DNA of 64,000 nucleotides from Hyphomicrobiales bacterium (GTDB lineage Bacteria; Pseudomonadota; Alphaproteobacteria; Rhizobiales; Beijerinckiaceae). Made by a program: the position numbers and the translations under genes. The notes beneath the pieces were generated by a model. It was given only the letters and a program-made list of their open reading frames with translations. It was not told the DNA's origin and made no database searches. This document shows positions 43,456 through 52,495 of the stretch, piece after piece (positions within the stretch are counted from its first letter, which is position 1; each line of letters starts with the position of its first letter). Location: NCBI GenBank assembly GCA_017302635.1, contig JAFLCX010000003.1, forward strand, positions 1-64,000. Direction: 5' to 3'.

Positions 43456-44391
43456 TCATGCAAACAGCGATTTCGGCAGCATGCCATGCACGCCCTTCGA
43501 GGTGTTGACCGTCTGCGTGACGTGGAAATCCACCCCGACTGAGCAGAGCGTGTAAGCGTCAATGGCGGCGAGGTTTTTGGTCTCGCACAGATAGGCGATC
43601 ATCTCCTTCAGAGCGATATCCATCGCGCGATCCAGACTGGGGTCGAACCCCATCGTGATCACGTGGGTCGGCGTTTCGGCACGCGGCTGGGAGAGCTGCA
43701 TATCCTTGCGCAGGATGAACTCGAACGTGCCGGTCAGGGCCGTTTCGATCGCGGTGAGGCAGACCTCTCCATCGCCCTGCGCGCCATGTCCGTCACCGGC
43801 CGAGAACAGCGCGCCGGGCCGATGCACCGGCAGATACAGGGTGGTACCCGCCACAAGCTGCTTGTTGTCGATGTTTCCGCCATGAGCACGCGGGATGACG
43901 GACGTGATCCGCCCCCAACTTTTCGGCGGTGCCAAACCCATCACGCCAAAAAACGGCTTCAGAGGGATATCGACGCCGAAGGGCAGATGCCCGAGCATGG
44001 TCTTGGAATCGAGCGGGATATTGAGAATGCGCCCTTCCGGAAAGTCATCCGGCAGGGTGCCGCCCAGGGGGCGGATGAAGTTGAACCCCCAATCCTGGCG
44101 CAATTGTACATCGATGACACGGACCTCCAGCACATCGCCCGGTTCCGCGCCTTCAATGGCAACAGGCCCGGTGAGGATATGCGGCGCGCCCGCGAAACGT
44201 TCGCAATGCTTGTGCACCTCGAAGAGTTCAGGCGGTGTGTAGAATGGAGCGGGAGGCACCATATCGGGCGCGCCGGTCAGCGTGTCGATGGTGACGAGAT
44301 CGCCGCTCTTCACCGTCAGAACCGCCTCGCGCGCGGCGTCGAAATAACCCCAATGGCACGTCTTCGCGCCTGCTTTCAGGTTGTGATGCAT
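43456..44391 (-). CDS. Acetamidase/formamidase family protein
   Basis: This 311-residue enzyme of the FmdA/AmdA family hydrolyses small amides to acid and ammonia. Marks are TCHWGYFDAA near residue 13, ILTGPVAIEGAEPGDVLEV near 73, the HGGNIDNKQL block near 172, and LYLPVHRPGALFSAGDGHGAQGDGE, read in two parts, near 190, with the metal-binding Asp/His. It is the last gene of the ten-gene leftward operon, 8 bases after the cupin, and could release ammonia from a formamide- or acetamide-like fragment of ring breakdown. Confidence 0.84.
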   Translation of the reverse strand: MHHNLKAGAKTCHWGYFDAAREAVLTVKSGDLVTIDTLTGAPDMVPPAPFYTPPELFEVHKHCERFAGAPHILTGPVAIEGAEPGDVLEVRVIDVQLRQDWGFNFIRPLGGTLPDDFPEGRILNIPLDSKTMLGHLPFGVDIPLKPFFGVMGLAPPKSWGRITSVIPRAHGGNIDNKQLVAGTTLYLPVHRPGALFSAGDGHGAQGDGEVCLTAIETALTGTFEFILRKDMQLSQPRAETPTHVITMGFDPSLDRAMDIALKEMIAYLCETKNLAAIDAYTLCSVGVDFHVTQTVNTSKGVHGMLPKSLFA

Positions 44392-44399
44392 GATCTTCC

Positions 44400-44822
44400 T
44401 CAGCTGGTGAGTGCGGCGATGTCGGCCGCATCAAGCGGTTCGGGCAGGCCGGAACGCACGAGTTCGGCGAAGCCCTCATTCGGCAGCATGAAAGTGATGC
44501 AGTAGAGCCTGCTTTCACCGGTATTGGTCACAATGTGCTCGTTGCCCGGCGCTACCGAGAGGAAGTCGCCTTTCCGGATCGGCACGGTCTTGCCGCCGCA
44601 TGTGGCAATGCCTTCGCCCTCGAGAACGTAGAAAACCTCGTAGGCCTCGTGATGCACATTGGGTGGTGTCGCCCCGCCCTTGTCGAACACCTCGACAAAC
44701 CCGATGAATGGCACCTTGTCCTTCACGGGATCGATGAACAGGGCCATCCTATTGGTGTCGCCCGCCTTGATGCGGAACGTCTCGAATTCCGCCGGGTTGC
44801 GCTTGATCACGGGTTCAGTCAC
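44400..44822 (-). CDS. Cupin-domain protein
   Basis: This 140-residue single-domain cupin has motif 1 VHHEAYEVFYVLEGEG (His-His-Glu metal ligands) near residue 60 and motif 2 around PGNEHIVTN near 95. GTG at 44820-44822 is chosen: GGGAGG stands upstream and the start overlaps the ring-hydrolase stop by 8 bases. Small cupins in catabolic operons may be isomerases, dioxygenases or sensors; this one cannot be placed. Confidence 0.78.
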   Translation of the reverse strand: MTEPVIKRNPAEFETFRIKAGDTNRMALFIDPVKDKVPFIGFVEVFDKGGATPPNVHHEAYEVFYVLEGEGIATCGGKTVPIRKGDFLSVAPGNEHIVTNTGESRLYCITFMLPNEGFAELVRSGLPEPLDAADIAALTS

Positions 44823-45927
44823 GGGAAATCCCTCCCTTTCGATCGACAATGACGGCCACGGGGCCGCCACCATCCGGGCCCTGATGTTCCGCTCCGCCGG
44901 AGACGAAAATCTCGGCATGGCCGACCAATCCGGCCAGCGCGCCCGCAACGAACGCGCGCGCATGACGGGTGGCGGAGATGTCGGAATCGTCCAGCATGGT
45001 GTGGCGGTAGCCGCGCAAAATTCCCGTAGTCGATGGCTCGGCCTTGGCGAGAAGCGCGACAAGCTTGCCGCGTTCATCGGACGAGAGCTGACCATTGGCC
45101 GCGAGCCCCAGCCGCTGCAGGGCGGCGCGGACAGGCTCGATATCAATGGCATCCGCCATCACGGCATGGTCGATCGCGAGCGGGCCGGACCATTGATCCG
45201 ACATGCCAAGCACGACAATCTCGTGATCCATCAACTCGATCCCTGCCGATGTGGAGGCGCGCCCCGAGAAGAGCGTGACATCCTTCACGATCACGTCGTC
45301 TGAAAGCGCCGTCGTCGGGATTTCCCCAAGCGCGAGCCCGACACCGAGGGCTGACGCGCCGCGCGAATAGCCCATGGATTTCAGAGTATCGCGGATCGCG
45401 ACACTTTGCCCGCGCATCTGCGCTTCTGCGACACGAGCAGCGGTCATCAGCGGGCATTTGATCTGTACGAAGTGCACGTCGGAGACCTTGGTGATGCCAG
45501 CATCCGCCATGGCAGCCTGCACGCCCGCCGCTACCGCTTCGACCTGCGCCATCCGGCCGAGTTCCTCGGGGAGAATATCGCGCGTGCGCGCCCGCCCGAT
45601 CGCGAGCGCAGGGGCAGGACCGGCAGCTTCTTCCCGCCGTTCCAGCACCAGCCAATGCGGCGCGAGAGCACCTTCCGTTCCGCCGGACATGACGCAGCAG
45701 ACGGCCTCGGCCTGATGGCCTTGAAGATGGCGCTTCAGTTCAAGCTGAAGCGACTGCACGGCGAAAGCACGGGTGAAATCGTTCACACAGCCATTGCCCT
45801 CAGTCTTCCCGAGAATGGCGACAATCCCCTCGGGCCGGATACGCCCATCGGAAATAGCCTGCGCCAGCCCCGAGACATCATCGGGCGCAGCGGCAGAAAT
45901 GCGGTGGAGAAACGCACGATGCGACAT
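44815..45927 (-). CDS. atzD: Ring-opening amidohydrolase: cyanuric acid hydrolase/barbiturase family
   Basis: This 370-residue protein has the three-fold repeat of the AtzD/barbiturase family. Three Lys-Ser pairs are visible: K41 (LGKTEGNG) with S81 (MSGGTEG); K157 (VQIKCPLM) with S227 (SGRASTSAG); K295 (LAKAEPSTTG) with S343 (VSGGAEHQGPDGGGP). R53 in NDFTRAFA matches a substrate arginine, and RGYRHTM and DDSDI are family blocks. It opens cyanuric acid to 1-carboxybiuret, or barbiturate to ureidomalonate. The atzF-atzG-atzE genes 16 kb away favour cyanurate. Confidence 0.8.
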   Translation of the reverse strand: MSHRAFLHRISAAAPDDVSGLAQAISDGRIRPEGIVAILGKTEGNGCVNDFTRAFAVQSLQLELKRHLQGHQAEAVCCVMSGGTEGALAPHWLVLERREEAAGPAPALAIGRARTRDILPEELGRMAQVEAVAAGVQAAMADAGITKVSDVHFVQIKCPLMTAARVAEAQMRGQSVAIRDTLKSMGYSRGASALGVGLALGEIPTTALSDDVIVKDVTLFSGRASTSAGIELMDHEIVVLGMSDQWSGPLAIDHAVMADAIDIEPVRAALQRLGLAANGQLSSDERGKLVALLAKAEPSTTGILRGYRHTMLDDSDISATRHARAFVAGALAGLVGHAEIFVSGGAEHQGPDGGGPVAVIVDRKGGISRD

Positions 45928-45935
45928 AACCAGCC

Positions 45936-47363
45936 TCAACAACAACCGAGACGGTCGCGATACCAGCCCGAGAGGGCGGCATCGAAACTCGGCCATGCGT
46001 CGAGAAATTCAGCGCGCGACGGCATTTGCGCGCGGTAGCGGGCCCGCATTTCGGCTTCGACGGCCGGAAGGTCAACACCCAGAACCCTGCCACGTTCAAC
46101 AATCACGCGGCCATCGGCGATGACGCGCGCAACATGCGTGCGATTGGCCCGCGCGAAGAGATAATCGATCGGCTCGATCGGCATCACGGTGTCCGTGTCG
46201 AGCGCCGTCAGATCGATTTCGACGATGTCGGCCCCGTCGCCAGCGGCCAGTCCTGTGCCGTTCAATGCTCCATTCGCGAGACGACCATTGCGGATGGCCT
46301 CAAACAGATAGTCCTCGCGACTGACGTGGGTGTCGTACCCCCACCCGCCATGCAGGAAAGCACCAAGGCGGATTTCGCGCACCATGTCGTCGTCTTCATC
46401 AAAAGCGGCGCCATCCAGCCCGATTGCGACCTTGCACCCCATTGCGATCGCTTTGCCGATCGGCGCGATACCGGATTTGAGATGCAGGTTCGAGGAAGCA
46501 TTGGTCGCGATGATCGCACCAGATTCAGCGATAAGAGCGAGATCATCTTCATTCGCCCAGACGCAATGCGCGAGAGTGAGGCGCTCGGAGAGCAGGCCGA
46601 TTTCCTTCAGATACCGAGCTGCCCCTTGCGGACAATGCCGATCCGCCCAGGCGCGCTGATATTTGGTCTCCAGGAAATGCATATGGACACGGCGTCCCGT
46701 GTTTTCGGAGGCCTCGGCGATGGCTTCAAGCATGGCACGCGAGCACCATTGCATGCCGTTCGGGCCATACTGCACCGAGAAGCGCGGATTGCCGGTCGCT
46801 TCAGCCACGGCATCCGCAATCGAGAGCTGCTCCTTGAACGACATCAAAGGCTGTCCGTAGATCGCCTCGATCGCTGCGCGCGCCGCAGTCGGCATCGCGG
46901 CAAGCATGGGCGCGGGATCACCGTAGACAAGCGGGTTCATGTCGCGCATCGCCACCGCAAAGGCGACCTGCACACCGACATCACCCGCCGCTCGGGCAAC
47001 CTCCCTCGCCTCATCGGGCAAGGGCATCGGGCCCTGCGCCCTTGTGTAATGCACCATGATCGAGGTGCAGCCCGAGCGTGCTGCACGGGCGAGAGGAGCT
47101 GCGGCAGCGAGATACGGTTCCTGCCGTGTCATGGCGGCGAGGCGCAACAGCCAACTTTCGAGCGGCTTGTTCGCGGCTCCGAACGAGGTCGGGGAAAGCG
47201 GCCGCGCGTGGTCATGCGCATTGGCGAAGCCCGGCAGGATGAGGCGATCAGCGCCCGCCTGCCCCGGCATGGCGGATGCGATCCGTCCGCCTTCCATCAA
47301 CAGCCGAACCGGATAGCTTGCGCCACGGGCGTCAAGGGTCATGCCGTCGAGGACAAGGGTCAT
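45936..47363 (-). CDS. Amidohydrolase-superfamily deaminase/hydrolase (TrzN/SsnA/cytosine-deaminase-like)
   Basis: This 475-residue metal hydrolase has the metal ligands His-x-His in GFANAHDHARPL near residue 55, His-Glu contacts in HMHFLETKYQRAW near 220, LAHCVWANEDD near 255 and the Asp in AIGLDGAAFDEDDDM near 305. This set is shared by s-triazine hydrolases (AtzA/TrzN), guanine deaminase and SsnA. It could remove an amino, alkylamino or other leaving group from a ring before AtzD-like opening. The ATG at 47361-47363 fits the family start; no strong ribosome site is seen. Confidence 0.78.
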   Translation of the reverse strand: MTLVLDGMTLDARGASYPVRLLMEGGRIASAMPGQAGADRLILPGFANAHDHARPLSPTSFGAANKPLESWLLRLAAMTRQEPYLAAAAPLARAARSGCTSIMVHYTRAQGPMPLPDEAREVARAAGDVGVQVAFAVAMRDMNPLVYGDPAPMLAAMPTAARAAIEAIYGQPLMSFKEQLSIADAVAEATGNPRFSVQYGPNGMQWCSRAMLEAIAEASENTGRRVHMHFLETKYQRAWADRHCPQGAARYLKEIGLLSERLTLAHCVWANEDDLALIAESGAIIATNASSNLHLKSGIAPIGKAIAMGCKVAIGLDGAAFDEDDDMVREIRLGAFLHGGWGYDTHVSREDYLFEAIRNGRLANGALNGTGLAAGDGADIVEIDLTALDTDTVMPIEPIDYLFARANRTHVARVIADGRVIVERGRVLGVDLPAVEAEMRARYRAQMPSRAEFLDAWPSFDAALSGWYRDRLGCC

Positions 47364-47436
47364 CGCCGAGATATCCGCGAACTCAAGGAGAAAATGGGCT
47401 CCGGGAACCAAGCCGGAGCCCGTGGGACAATCCCGA

Positions 47437-48480
47437 TCAGTTGGTGAAAACCTTCACCGTCCGGTCGGCCTTCGGCGGCAGGAAGGAACGGTTGAAGACC
47501 GCAGAGGCCGTTGGCAGCGAAGCCAGGCCGTAGGCTTCTCCAACCATCGAAATGGCGCGCGTCATGCGGTCATCCTTGATGTCACCGAAGCCGATTTCGG
47601 CCGCTTCCTTCGTGAGCATCAGCTCCTTGAAAGCGTAGATGAGGCGGCGTTTTTCAACATCGCGGTTGAGAAGCGGCTCACGCTTCATCAGGGCGTCGAT
47701 CGCGGCATCCGGATTGGCGACGGCATCCATCAGGGCCTTGTTGACGGCTTTGACGAGCCCGCGCACGGCTTCCGGGTTCTCCTTGAGCATCTTCTGCGAC
47801 ACCATCACGCCGTTGGAGTACACATCGACGCCGTATTCGCCGAAGGTCATCCAGCGGAAGTCCTTGTCCGGATCGAGCTTCATGCCGACAAGGTTCATGT
47901 AACTTGTGGCGGTGAAGATCAGCGATCCCTGAACCTGATCCTGCACGAGCATCTGCTCTTGCAGGTTCGGAGCCATATTGAGGATCTCGACCTTGCTGGC
48001 ATCGATCCCGTTGACCTTGGCAAAGACCGGGAACAGACGCGTGGTGGCCGAGCCGGTCGGGCCGCCGAGCTTCTTGCCTTCGAGGTCTTTCGGCGTCTTG
48101 ATCGGGCTGTTCGCCTTCAGCACGATGCCGAATGGCGGCTGGTTGTAGATCATGTAGACCATCACCGGAGCATCGGCGGGTTTGGTCGAGGCATTCTGGA
48201 TGATGGCGTTCATGTCGCCAAATCCGGCATCATAAGCGCCACTCATAATGCGGTTGATCGTGGCGGCGGAGCCCTCGCCCTGATCGACCGTCACATCGAG
48301 CTTCTCAGCGGCGAAATAGCCCTTGTCGATGGCGAGGTAATACCAGGAATGCATCGCCTGATATTTCCAGTCGAGCGTGAAGCGGATCTTGGTCGGGGCC
48401 TGCGCGAGCGCGGCGGTGCCGGCCGAGGCTGCGAGGGCAAGACCTGCAAGCGCGGCGGCTATCTGTCGGCGGTTGAACAT
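47437..48480 (-). CDS. NMT1/THI5-like ABC transporter substrate-binding protein (copy 1)
   Basis: This 347-residue periplasmic protein has a Sec signal (MFNRRQIAAALAG, cleavage after LAQA near residue 27). The THI5/NMT1 fold shows IRFTLDWKYQAMHSWYYLA, VDQGEGSAATINRI near 63, and LGGPTGSATTRLFPVF near 133. Relatives bind pyrimidines such as hydroxymethylpyrimidine, or aromatic and sulfonate compounds. A pyrimidine- or triazine-like ligand is likely from the neighbouring enzymes. It is clearly similar to copy 2 at 52496-53545. Confidence 0.84.
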   Translation of the reverse strand: MFNRRQIAAALAGLALAASAGTAALAQAPTKIRFTLDWKYQAMHSWYYLAIDKGYFAAEKLDVTVDQGEGSAATINRIMSGAYDAGFGDMNAIIQNASTKPADAPVMVYMIYNQPPFGIVLKANSPIKTPKDLEGKKLGGPTGSATTRLFPVFAKVNGIDASKVEILNMAPNLQEQMLVQDQVQGSLIFTATSYMNLVGMKLDPDKDFRWMTFGEYGVDVYSNGVMVSQKMLKENPEAVRGLVKAVNKALMDAVANPDAAIDALMKREPLLNRDVEKRRLIYAFKELMLTKEAAEIGFGDIKDDRMTRAISMVGEAYGLASLPTASAVFNRSFLPPKADRTVKVFTN

Positions 48481-48563
48481 GTTCGAACTCTCCCGGTTGG
48501 GGCCGTGACGGCCCTGTTGGTGTGGTGGAAAGTCCCCCAACTTCCCCTTGGCAAAAGGCTGGA

Positions 48564-49346
48564 TCAGCCCATGGCAAAGTCCTGTTTGCGCATCGCCCAG
48601 CCGGCGACGCGGCGCTCGATGAGCGAGAAAATCACGTAAAGCGCCACTCCCAAGCCCGCGAGCAGGAACAGCCCGGCAAAGACCAGCGGCACGTTGAAAT
48701 TCGAGGAGGCGATCATCATCAGGTTGCCGATGCCGCGGTTCGATGCGACCGTCTCCGAGAGCACGGTGCCGACGAAGGCGAGCGTGATCGCAACCTTCAG
48801 CGAGGCGAAGAAATAGGGCATCGCGCGCGGCAGGCTGACATTCCAGAGGATGTCGAATTTCTTGGCACCCAACGCCTTGAGGACGTCTTCCAGTTCTGGT
48901 TCCGTGGTGGCCAGCCCCGTCGCGACGTTCACGACGATCGGGAAGATACAGATCACCATCGAGGTGAGGATGGCGGGCGTGGTTCCAGCCCCGAACCAGA
49001 GAACAAAGATCGGCACCACCGCGACCTTCGGGATGGACGAGAAGCCGACAAGAAGCGGGTAAGCGGTGTCATAGGCCACTCGGCTGACGCCGATCACAGC
49101 TCCAATCAGCACGCCGATAGCAACGCCGAGCCCAAAGCCCACGAGCGTGGTGTAGAGTGTCTGCATCAGGTGCGGACGGATGCCGGGGAAGAACTGCACC
49201 AGCGCGCCCATCACGACGGTGGGTCGCGGCAGGATGATTTCCGACACCTTGAAGACGATGCAGGCGACCTCCCAGATCACGAAGAACGAGAGGATCAGCA
49301 GGCCCGATTTCAGCCTTTGGCGGGTGCGTTCGGAGAGGGCGTCCAT
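48564..49346 (-). CDS. ABC transporter permease (SsuC/ThiX type)
   Basis: This 260-residue permease has about six membrane segments (the first at residues 13-33) and the EAA loop LKALGAKKFDILWNVSLPRAMPYFFASLK near 155, read in parts. It belongs to the nitrate/sulfonate/pyrimidine-precursor group that works with NMT1/THI5-type receptors. The ATPase stop is 3 bases upstream, and the binding-protein start is 83 bases downstream. Confidence 0.86.
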   Translation of the reverse strand: MDALSERTRQRLKSGLLILSFFVIWEVACIVFKVSEIILPRPTVVMGALVQFFPGIRPHLMQTLYTTLVGFGLGVAIGVLIGAVIGVSRVAYDTAYPLLVGFSSIPKVAVVPIFVLWFGAGTTPAILTSMVICIFPIVVNVATGLATTEPELEDVLKALGAKKFDILWNVSLPRAMPYFFASLKVAITLAFVGTVLSETVASNRGIGNLMMIASSNFNVPLVFAGLFLLAGLGVALYVIFSLIERRVAGWAMRKQDFAMG

Positions 49347-49349
49347 CGC

Positions 49350-50213
49350 TCAGACCTTTCCTGTTCGGGCATCGACGATCAGCGCGCGCAACCTTTGAGT
49401 CAGCGCAACAAAATCGGGCTCAAAAGTCATGTCGAGCGTCCGGGGGCGCGCGAAGGGCACGATGTCATCCGCCACGATCCGGCCTGGGCGCGCACTCATC
49501 ACGCAGACGCGGGTGGCGAGAAAGGCCGCCTCGCGCAGATCATGCGTGACAAGAAGCACAGTCGGGCGGCGGTCCATCCAGAGCTTCTGCAGGATCGCCC
49601 AGAGTTCTTCGCGCGTGAACTGGTCCAGCGCGCCGAAGGGCTCATCGAGCAGCAGCAGGGCTGGATCATGGATGAGCGCGCGGCAGAGGTTTGCGCGTTG
49701 GAGCATGCCGCCCGAGAGCTGCCACGGGAACTTGTCGCCGAAGCCCTTGAGGCCCACGACCTCCAGCAGTGCTTCCGCCCGATCGCGGAATTCGCCTTTT
49801 CGCTTGGCGCGGAATTCGGACCGAAAGGGCTCGACGATCTTCAGCGGCAGCATGATGTTGTCGCGGATCCGGAGCCAGGGCAGCATGGTGGGGTTCTGGA
49901 ACGCCATGCCGATTCCGACGCGTTCGGCCCCGACCTCGCGCCCGCCCACGAAGACGTGACCGGTTGTTGCGCGGATGAGGTTGGCGACGAGTCTCAGAAT
50001 CGTGGATTTGCCACAGCCCGATGGCCCGACAAGCGCGATGAAATCACCCTTCTCGATATCGAGAACGGTGGGTGTGAGGGCCTCGACCGCGTTCGCCCCT
50101 CTCCCGAATGTAACGCCGGCTTTCTCCAGCGAGATAAGGGGGCGCACGCGCTCCGGAGACGTCAGGAGCGGCGCGGGAGGCGCAAATGCAGCAGGCTTCG
50201 CGGCCATCATCAT
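49350..50213 (-). CDS. ABC transporter ATP-binding protein (SsuB/TauB/ThiZ type)
   Basis: This 287-residue ATPase has Walker A GPSGCGKST near residue 65, Q-loop GMAFQNPTMLPWLRIRDN near 103, signature LSGGMLQRANLCRAL near 165 (MLQR is typical of the nitrate/sulfonate class), Walker B LLLLDEPFGALDQ near 185, and THDLREAAFLA near 220. Its start overlaps the allantoinase-like gene stop as ATGA. It drives import by the adjacent permease with one or both of the operon's receptors. Confidence 0.88.
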   Translation of the reverse strand: MMMAAKPAAFAPPAPLLTSPERVRPLISLEKAGVTFGRGANAVEALTPTVLDIEKGDFIALVGPSGCGKSTILRLVANLIRATTGHVFVGGREVGAERVGIGMAFQNPTMLPWLRIRDNIMLPLKIVEPFRSEFRAKRKGEFRDRAEALLEVVGLKGFGDKFPWQLSGGMLQRANLCRALIHDPALLLLDEPFGALDQFTREELWAILQKLWMDRRPTVLLVTHDLREAAFLATRVCVMSARPGRIVADDIVPFARPRTLDMTFEPDFVALTQRLRALIVDARTGKV

Positions 50214-51664
50214 GCCTTCCGATCAGCAAGGGTTGTGCCATCTGCGCGCGATGAACCGAGCAGATGCGAAAGGCTCTGCTCGACCCGCAAAGGCTTCGGC
50301 GCGGGCATGGACTGGAGCCTGTGAACCGAGCGGCCGTGACCGCGCGATGCCTCGACCAGCGTCTTGTTTTTCATGACGAATTGGCCGCGTGAAAGCGTGT
50401 GCATCGCAACCCCTTTCACCCGCTTGCCATGAAACGGCGTGATGCGGGCCCGCAGCGAATGCAGCTTCGCCTGATCGATGGTTGTTTCCGCAGCGAGATC
50501 GAAAAGCGCCAGATCAGCGTGACTGCCGACCGCAATCCGGCCCTTGAACGGCGCAAGACCGAACGCCCTGGCGGGATTATAGGCAGAGATACGCACAAGC
50601 TGCTCAAGGCTTAGGCAGCCCTCAGCCACCGCATTCAGCATCAGCGGCATCAGGGTCTCGACCCCGGGAAAGCCGGCTCCGGCCTCCCAGATATCCGGGT
50701 TGCGCTTTTCCTCCGGCGTATGCGGCGCGTGATCGGTTGCGACCAGCCCGATCGTGCCGTCAAGGATGGCGGCCCAGAGCCCCGCTTTGTGATGAGGCTC
50801 GCGCACGGGCGGGTTGACTTTGATGACCGGTCCGAGACGGGCATAGTCATCCGTATCGAGCATCAGATAGCAAGGGCAGGTTTCGCCCGTGATATCGACG
50901 CCGCGTGCCTGTGCTTCGCGAAGCGGGCGAAGCTCATCGGCAGAGGAAATATGCAGCACATGCACCCGTGCGCCGGTCCATTCCGCGAGCGAAGCAGCGC
51001 GCTGAACGGCTTCGATGGCCACGATGGCGGGGCGTGCCGCGAGGTGATCCAGCGGCGCATTTTTGCCCGCCTCCATCAGCTTCGCCTGCCGCCAGGCCAT
51101 GATCGAGGCCGTTTCGGCGTGCAGCGAAATCCGGTGGCCATGCCTCGCGATGATCTCGAAGCCTTCCAGCATCGCACCGGTCGAGGGCGATGGCAGGTTG
51201 CCGGTCGTGTTCCCCATGAAGCACTTGAAGGCCGCCGCCCCGCCCGCGATCAGCCCTTCCAGCTGATCGATGTTGTCCTCTGCGAGCAGGCCATAAAGGC
51301 CGAAATCGACACGCGCAGTTTTGGCACGTTCGAACTTGTCGGCTAGCGCCGCAGGGGTGGCGGTCGGCGGAAAAGTGTTCGGCATCTCGAAGACGGTCGT
51401 TACACCACCCATGGCGGCGGCGGCGGTGCCGGTATCCCAGTCTTCCTTGTGGGCCATGCCGGGGTCGCGATAATGCACATGCACGTCGATCGCGCCGGGC
51501 ATGATATGCAGGCCCGTCGCATCGAGCGTCTCTTTCGCGGCACCCAATGTTCCGGGTGCGCCGATCGCTCCGATGGTTTCGCCGGAAATGGCGATATCAG
51601 CCTTCGCAACCCCCTCATGGGTAACGATCGTACCGCCAGTGATCAGGAGATCGAACGGTTCCAT
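50210..51664 (-). CDS. Allantoinase/dihydropyrimidinase-like cyclic amidohydrolase
   Basis: This 484-residue amidohydrolase of the dihydroorotase-allantoinase-hydantoinase group has HVHYRDPG near residue 57 (His-x-His), the bridging lysine in AFKCFMGNT near 145, LHAETASI near 181, HVLHISSADE near 237, and the catalytic Asp in VATDHAPHTPEE near 310. It hydrolyses cyclic ureides or amides. ATG 51662-51664 is set by AAGGAG upstream. With the ring amidohydrolase it gives the operon two separate ring-opening enzymes. A C-terminal extension after about 430 is not typical. Confidence 0.83.
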   Translation of the reverse strand: MEPFDLLITGGTIVTHEGVAKADIAISGETIGAIGAPGTLGAAKETLDATGLHIMPGAIDVHVHYRDPGMAHKEDWDTGTAAAAMGGVTTVFEMPNTFPPTATPAALADKFERAKTARVDFGLYGLLAEDNIDQLEGLIAGGAAAFKCFMGNTTGNLPSPSTGAMLEGFEIIARHGHRISLHAETASIMAWRQAKLMEAGKNAPLDHLAARPAIVAIEAVQRAASLAEWTGARVHVLHISSADELRPLREAQARGVDITGETCPCYLMLDTDDYARLGPVIKVNPPVREPHHKAGLWAAILDGTIGLVATDHAPHTPEEKRNPDIWEAGAGFPGVETLMPLMLNAVAEGCLSLEQLVRISAYNPARAFGLAPFKGRIAVGSHADLALFDLAAETTIDQAKLHSLRARITPFHGKRVKGVAMHTLSRGQFVMKNKTLVEASRGHGRSVHRLQSMPAPKPLRVEQSLSHLLGSSRADGTTLADRKA

Positions 51665-51675
51665 CACGATCTCCT

Positions 51676-52467
51676 TCACAGCGCCGCCCAGCCGCCATCG
51701 ACCGGGAGATCAACTCCCGTGATTTGCCGCGAGACTTCAGAGGCGAGGAAGAGGCAGGCATGGGCGATGTCATCATCGGTCGAGATGCGTTTGAGAGCAT
51801 AATCCGAGGCATGGCGCTGGGCGGCTTCCTCGACCGAAATGCCCAGGCGCTTCGCCATGGTGGGGCAGACCTTCTCGCGGAAACGCGGCCCATCGACCAT
51901 GCCGGGAGCGACACAATTGACGTTGATGTTGTGCTCGCCCACCTCGAGCGCGAAGCTCTTGGTGATGCCGCGCAGGCCCCATTTCGAGGCGGAATAAGCC
52001 ATCCGCCCGGCCCGGCCGCGCATGCCAAACGTGCCGCCGACATTGACGATCTTGCCTGATCTCCGCGCAATCATGGCTGGCACAACGGCGCGCATCGTGT
52101 GGAAACAGCCATTCATGTTGAGGGTAACGATGTCGTCGAACTCCTCGGGGCTCGTCTCCCAACCGGCTTTGCCCATCGGGCCGGAGCCACCGGCGACATT
52201 CACGAGAATGTCAATCTGCCCGAAGACCTTCAGCACGGTGGCAGCCATGCTTTCGCAAGCCACGGCATCGGTGAGGTCAGTGGAAACAACGAGCACCTCG
52301 CGCCCCAGAGCGCGCATCTCGGCGGCGACCGGCTCGATCGCCGCGACATCGCGCCCTACGAGCGCAAGGCGGCAGCCTTCCGCACCGAAGGCGCGCGTGA
52401 TGGCCGCACCCATGCCCTTGGCCGGGCCGGTGATGACCGCAACCTTGTTTTCAAGTCCGAGTTTCAC
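51676..52467 (-). CDS. SDR family NAD(P)-dependent oxidoreductase
   Basis: This 263-residue classical SDR has the cofactor motif TGPAKGMGAA near residue 13, VNVAGG near 88, Ser in NVGGTFG near 138, the Tyr-Lys pair in AYSASKWG near 153, and PVDGGWAAL at the end. The start is the GTG at 52465-52467; no strong ribosome site supports it, but upstream residues do not look like an SDR. It lies 11 bases before the allantoinase-like gene and 28 bases after copy 2 of the receptor. Confidence 0.83.
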   Translation of the reverse strand: MKLGLENKVAVITGPAKGMGAAITRAFGAEGCRLALVGRDVAAIEPVAAEMRALGREVLVVSTDLTDAVACESMAATVLKVFGQIDILVNVAGGSGPMGKAGWETSPEEFDDIVTLNMNGCFHTMRAVVPAMIARRSGKIVNVGGTFGMRGRAGRMAYSASKWGLRGITKSFALEVGEHNINVNCVAPGMVDGPRFREKVCPTMAKRLGISVEEAAQRHASDYALKRISTDDDIAHACLFLASEVSRQITGVDLPVDGGWAAL

Positions 52468-52495
52468 GCTCAAGTCTTTCTTTTGATCTTTGTTT

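Noticed and set aside
46026..47447. 473-codon plus-strand open frame
   Set aside because: Antisense to the amidohydrolase at 45936-47363, whose metal-binding motifs are clear.
47341..48639. 432-codon plus-strand open frame
   Set aside because: Opposite the NMT1/THI5 receptor gene; histidine/arginine-rich shadow without a domain.
48522..50324. 600-codon plus-strand open frame
   Set aside because: It is opposite the THI5-type permease and ATPase genes. The composition is that of a shadow frame, and no motif is seen.
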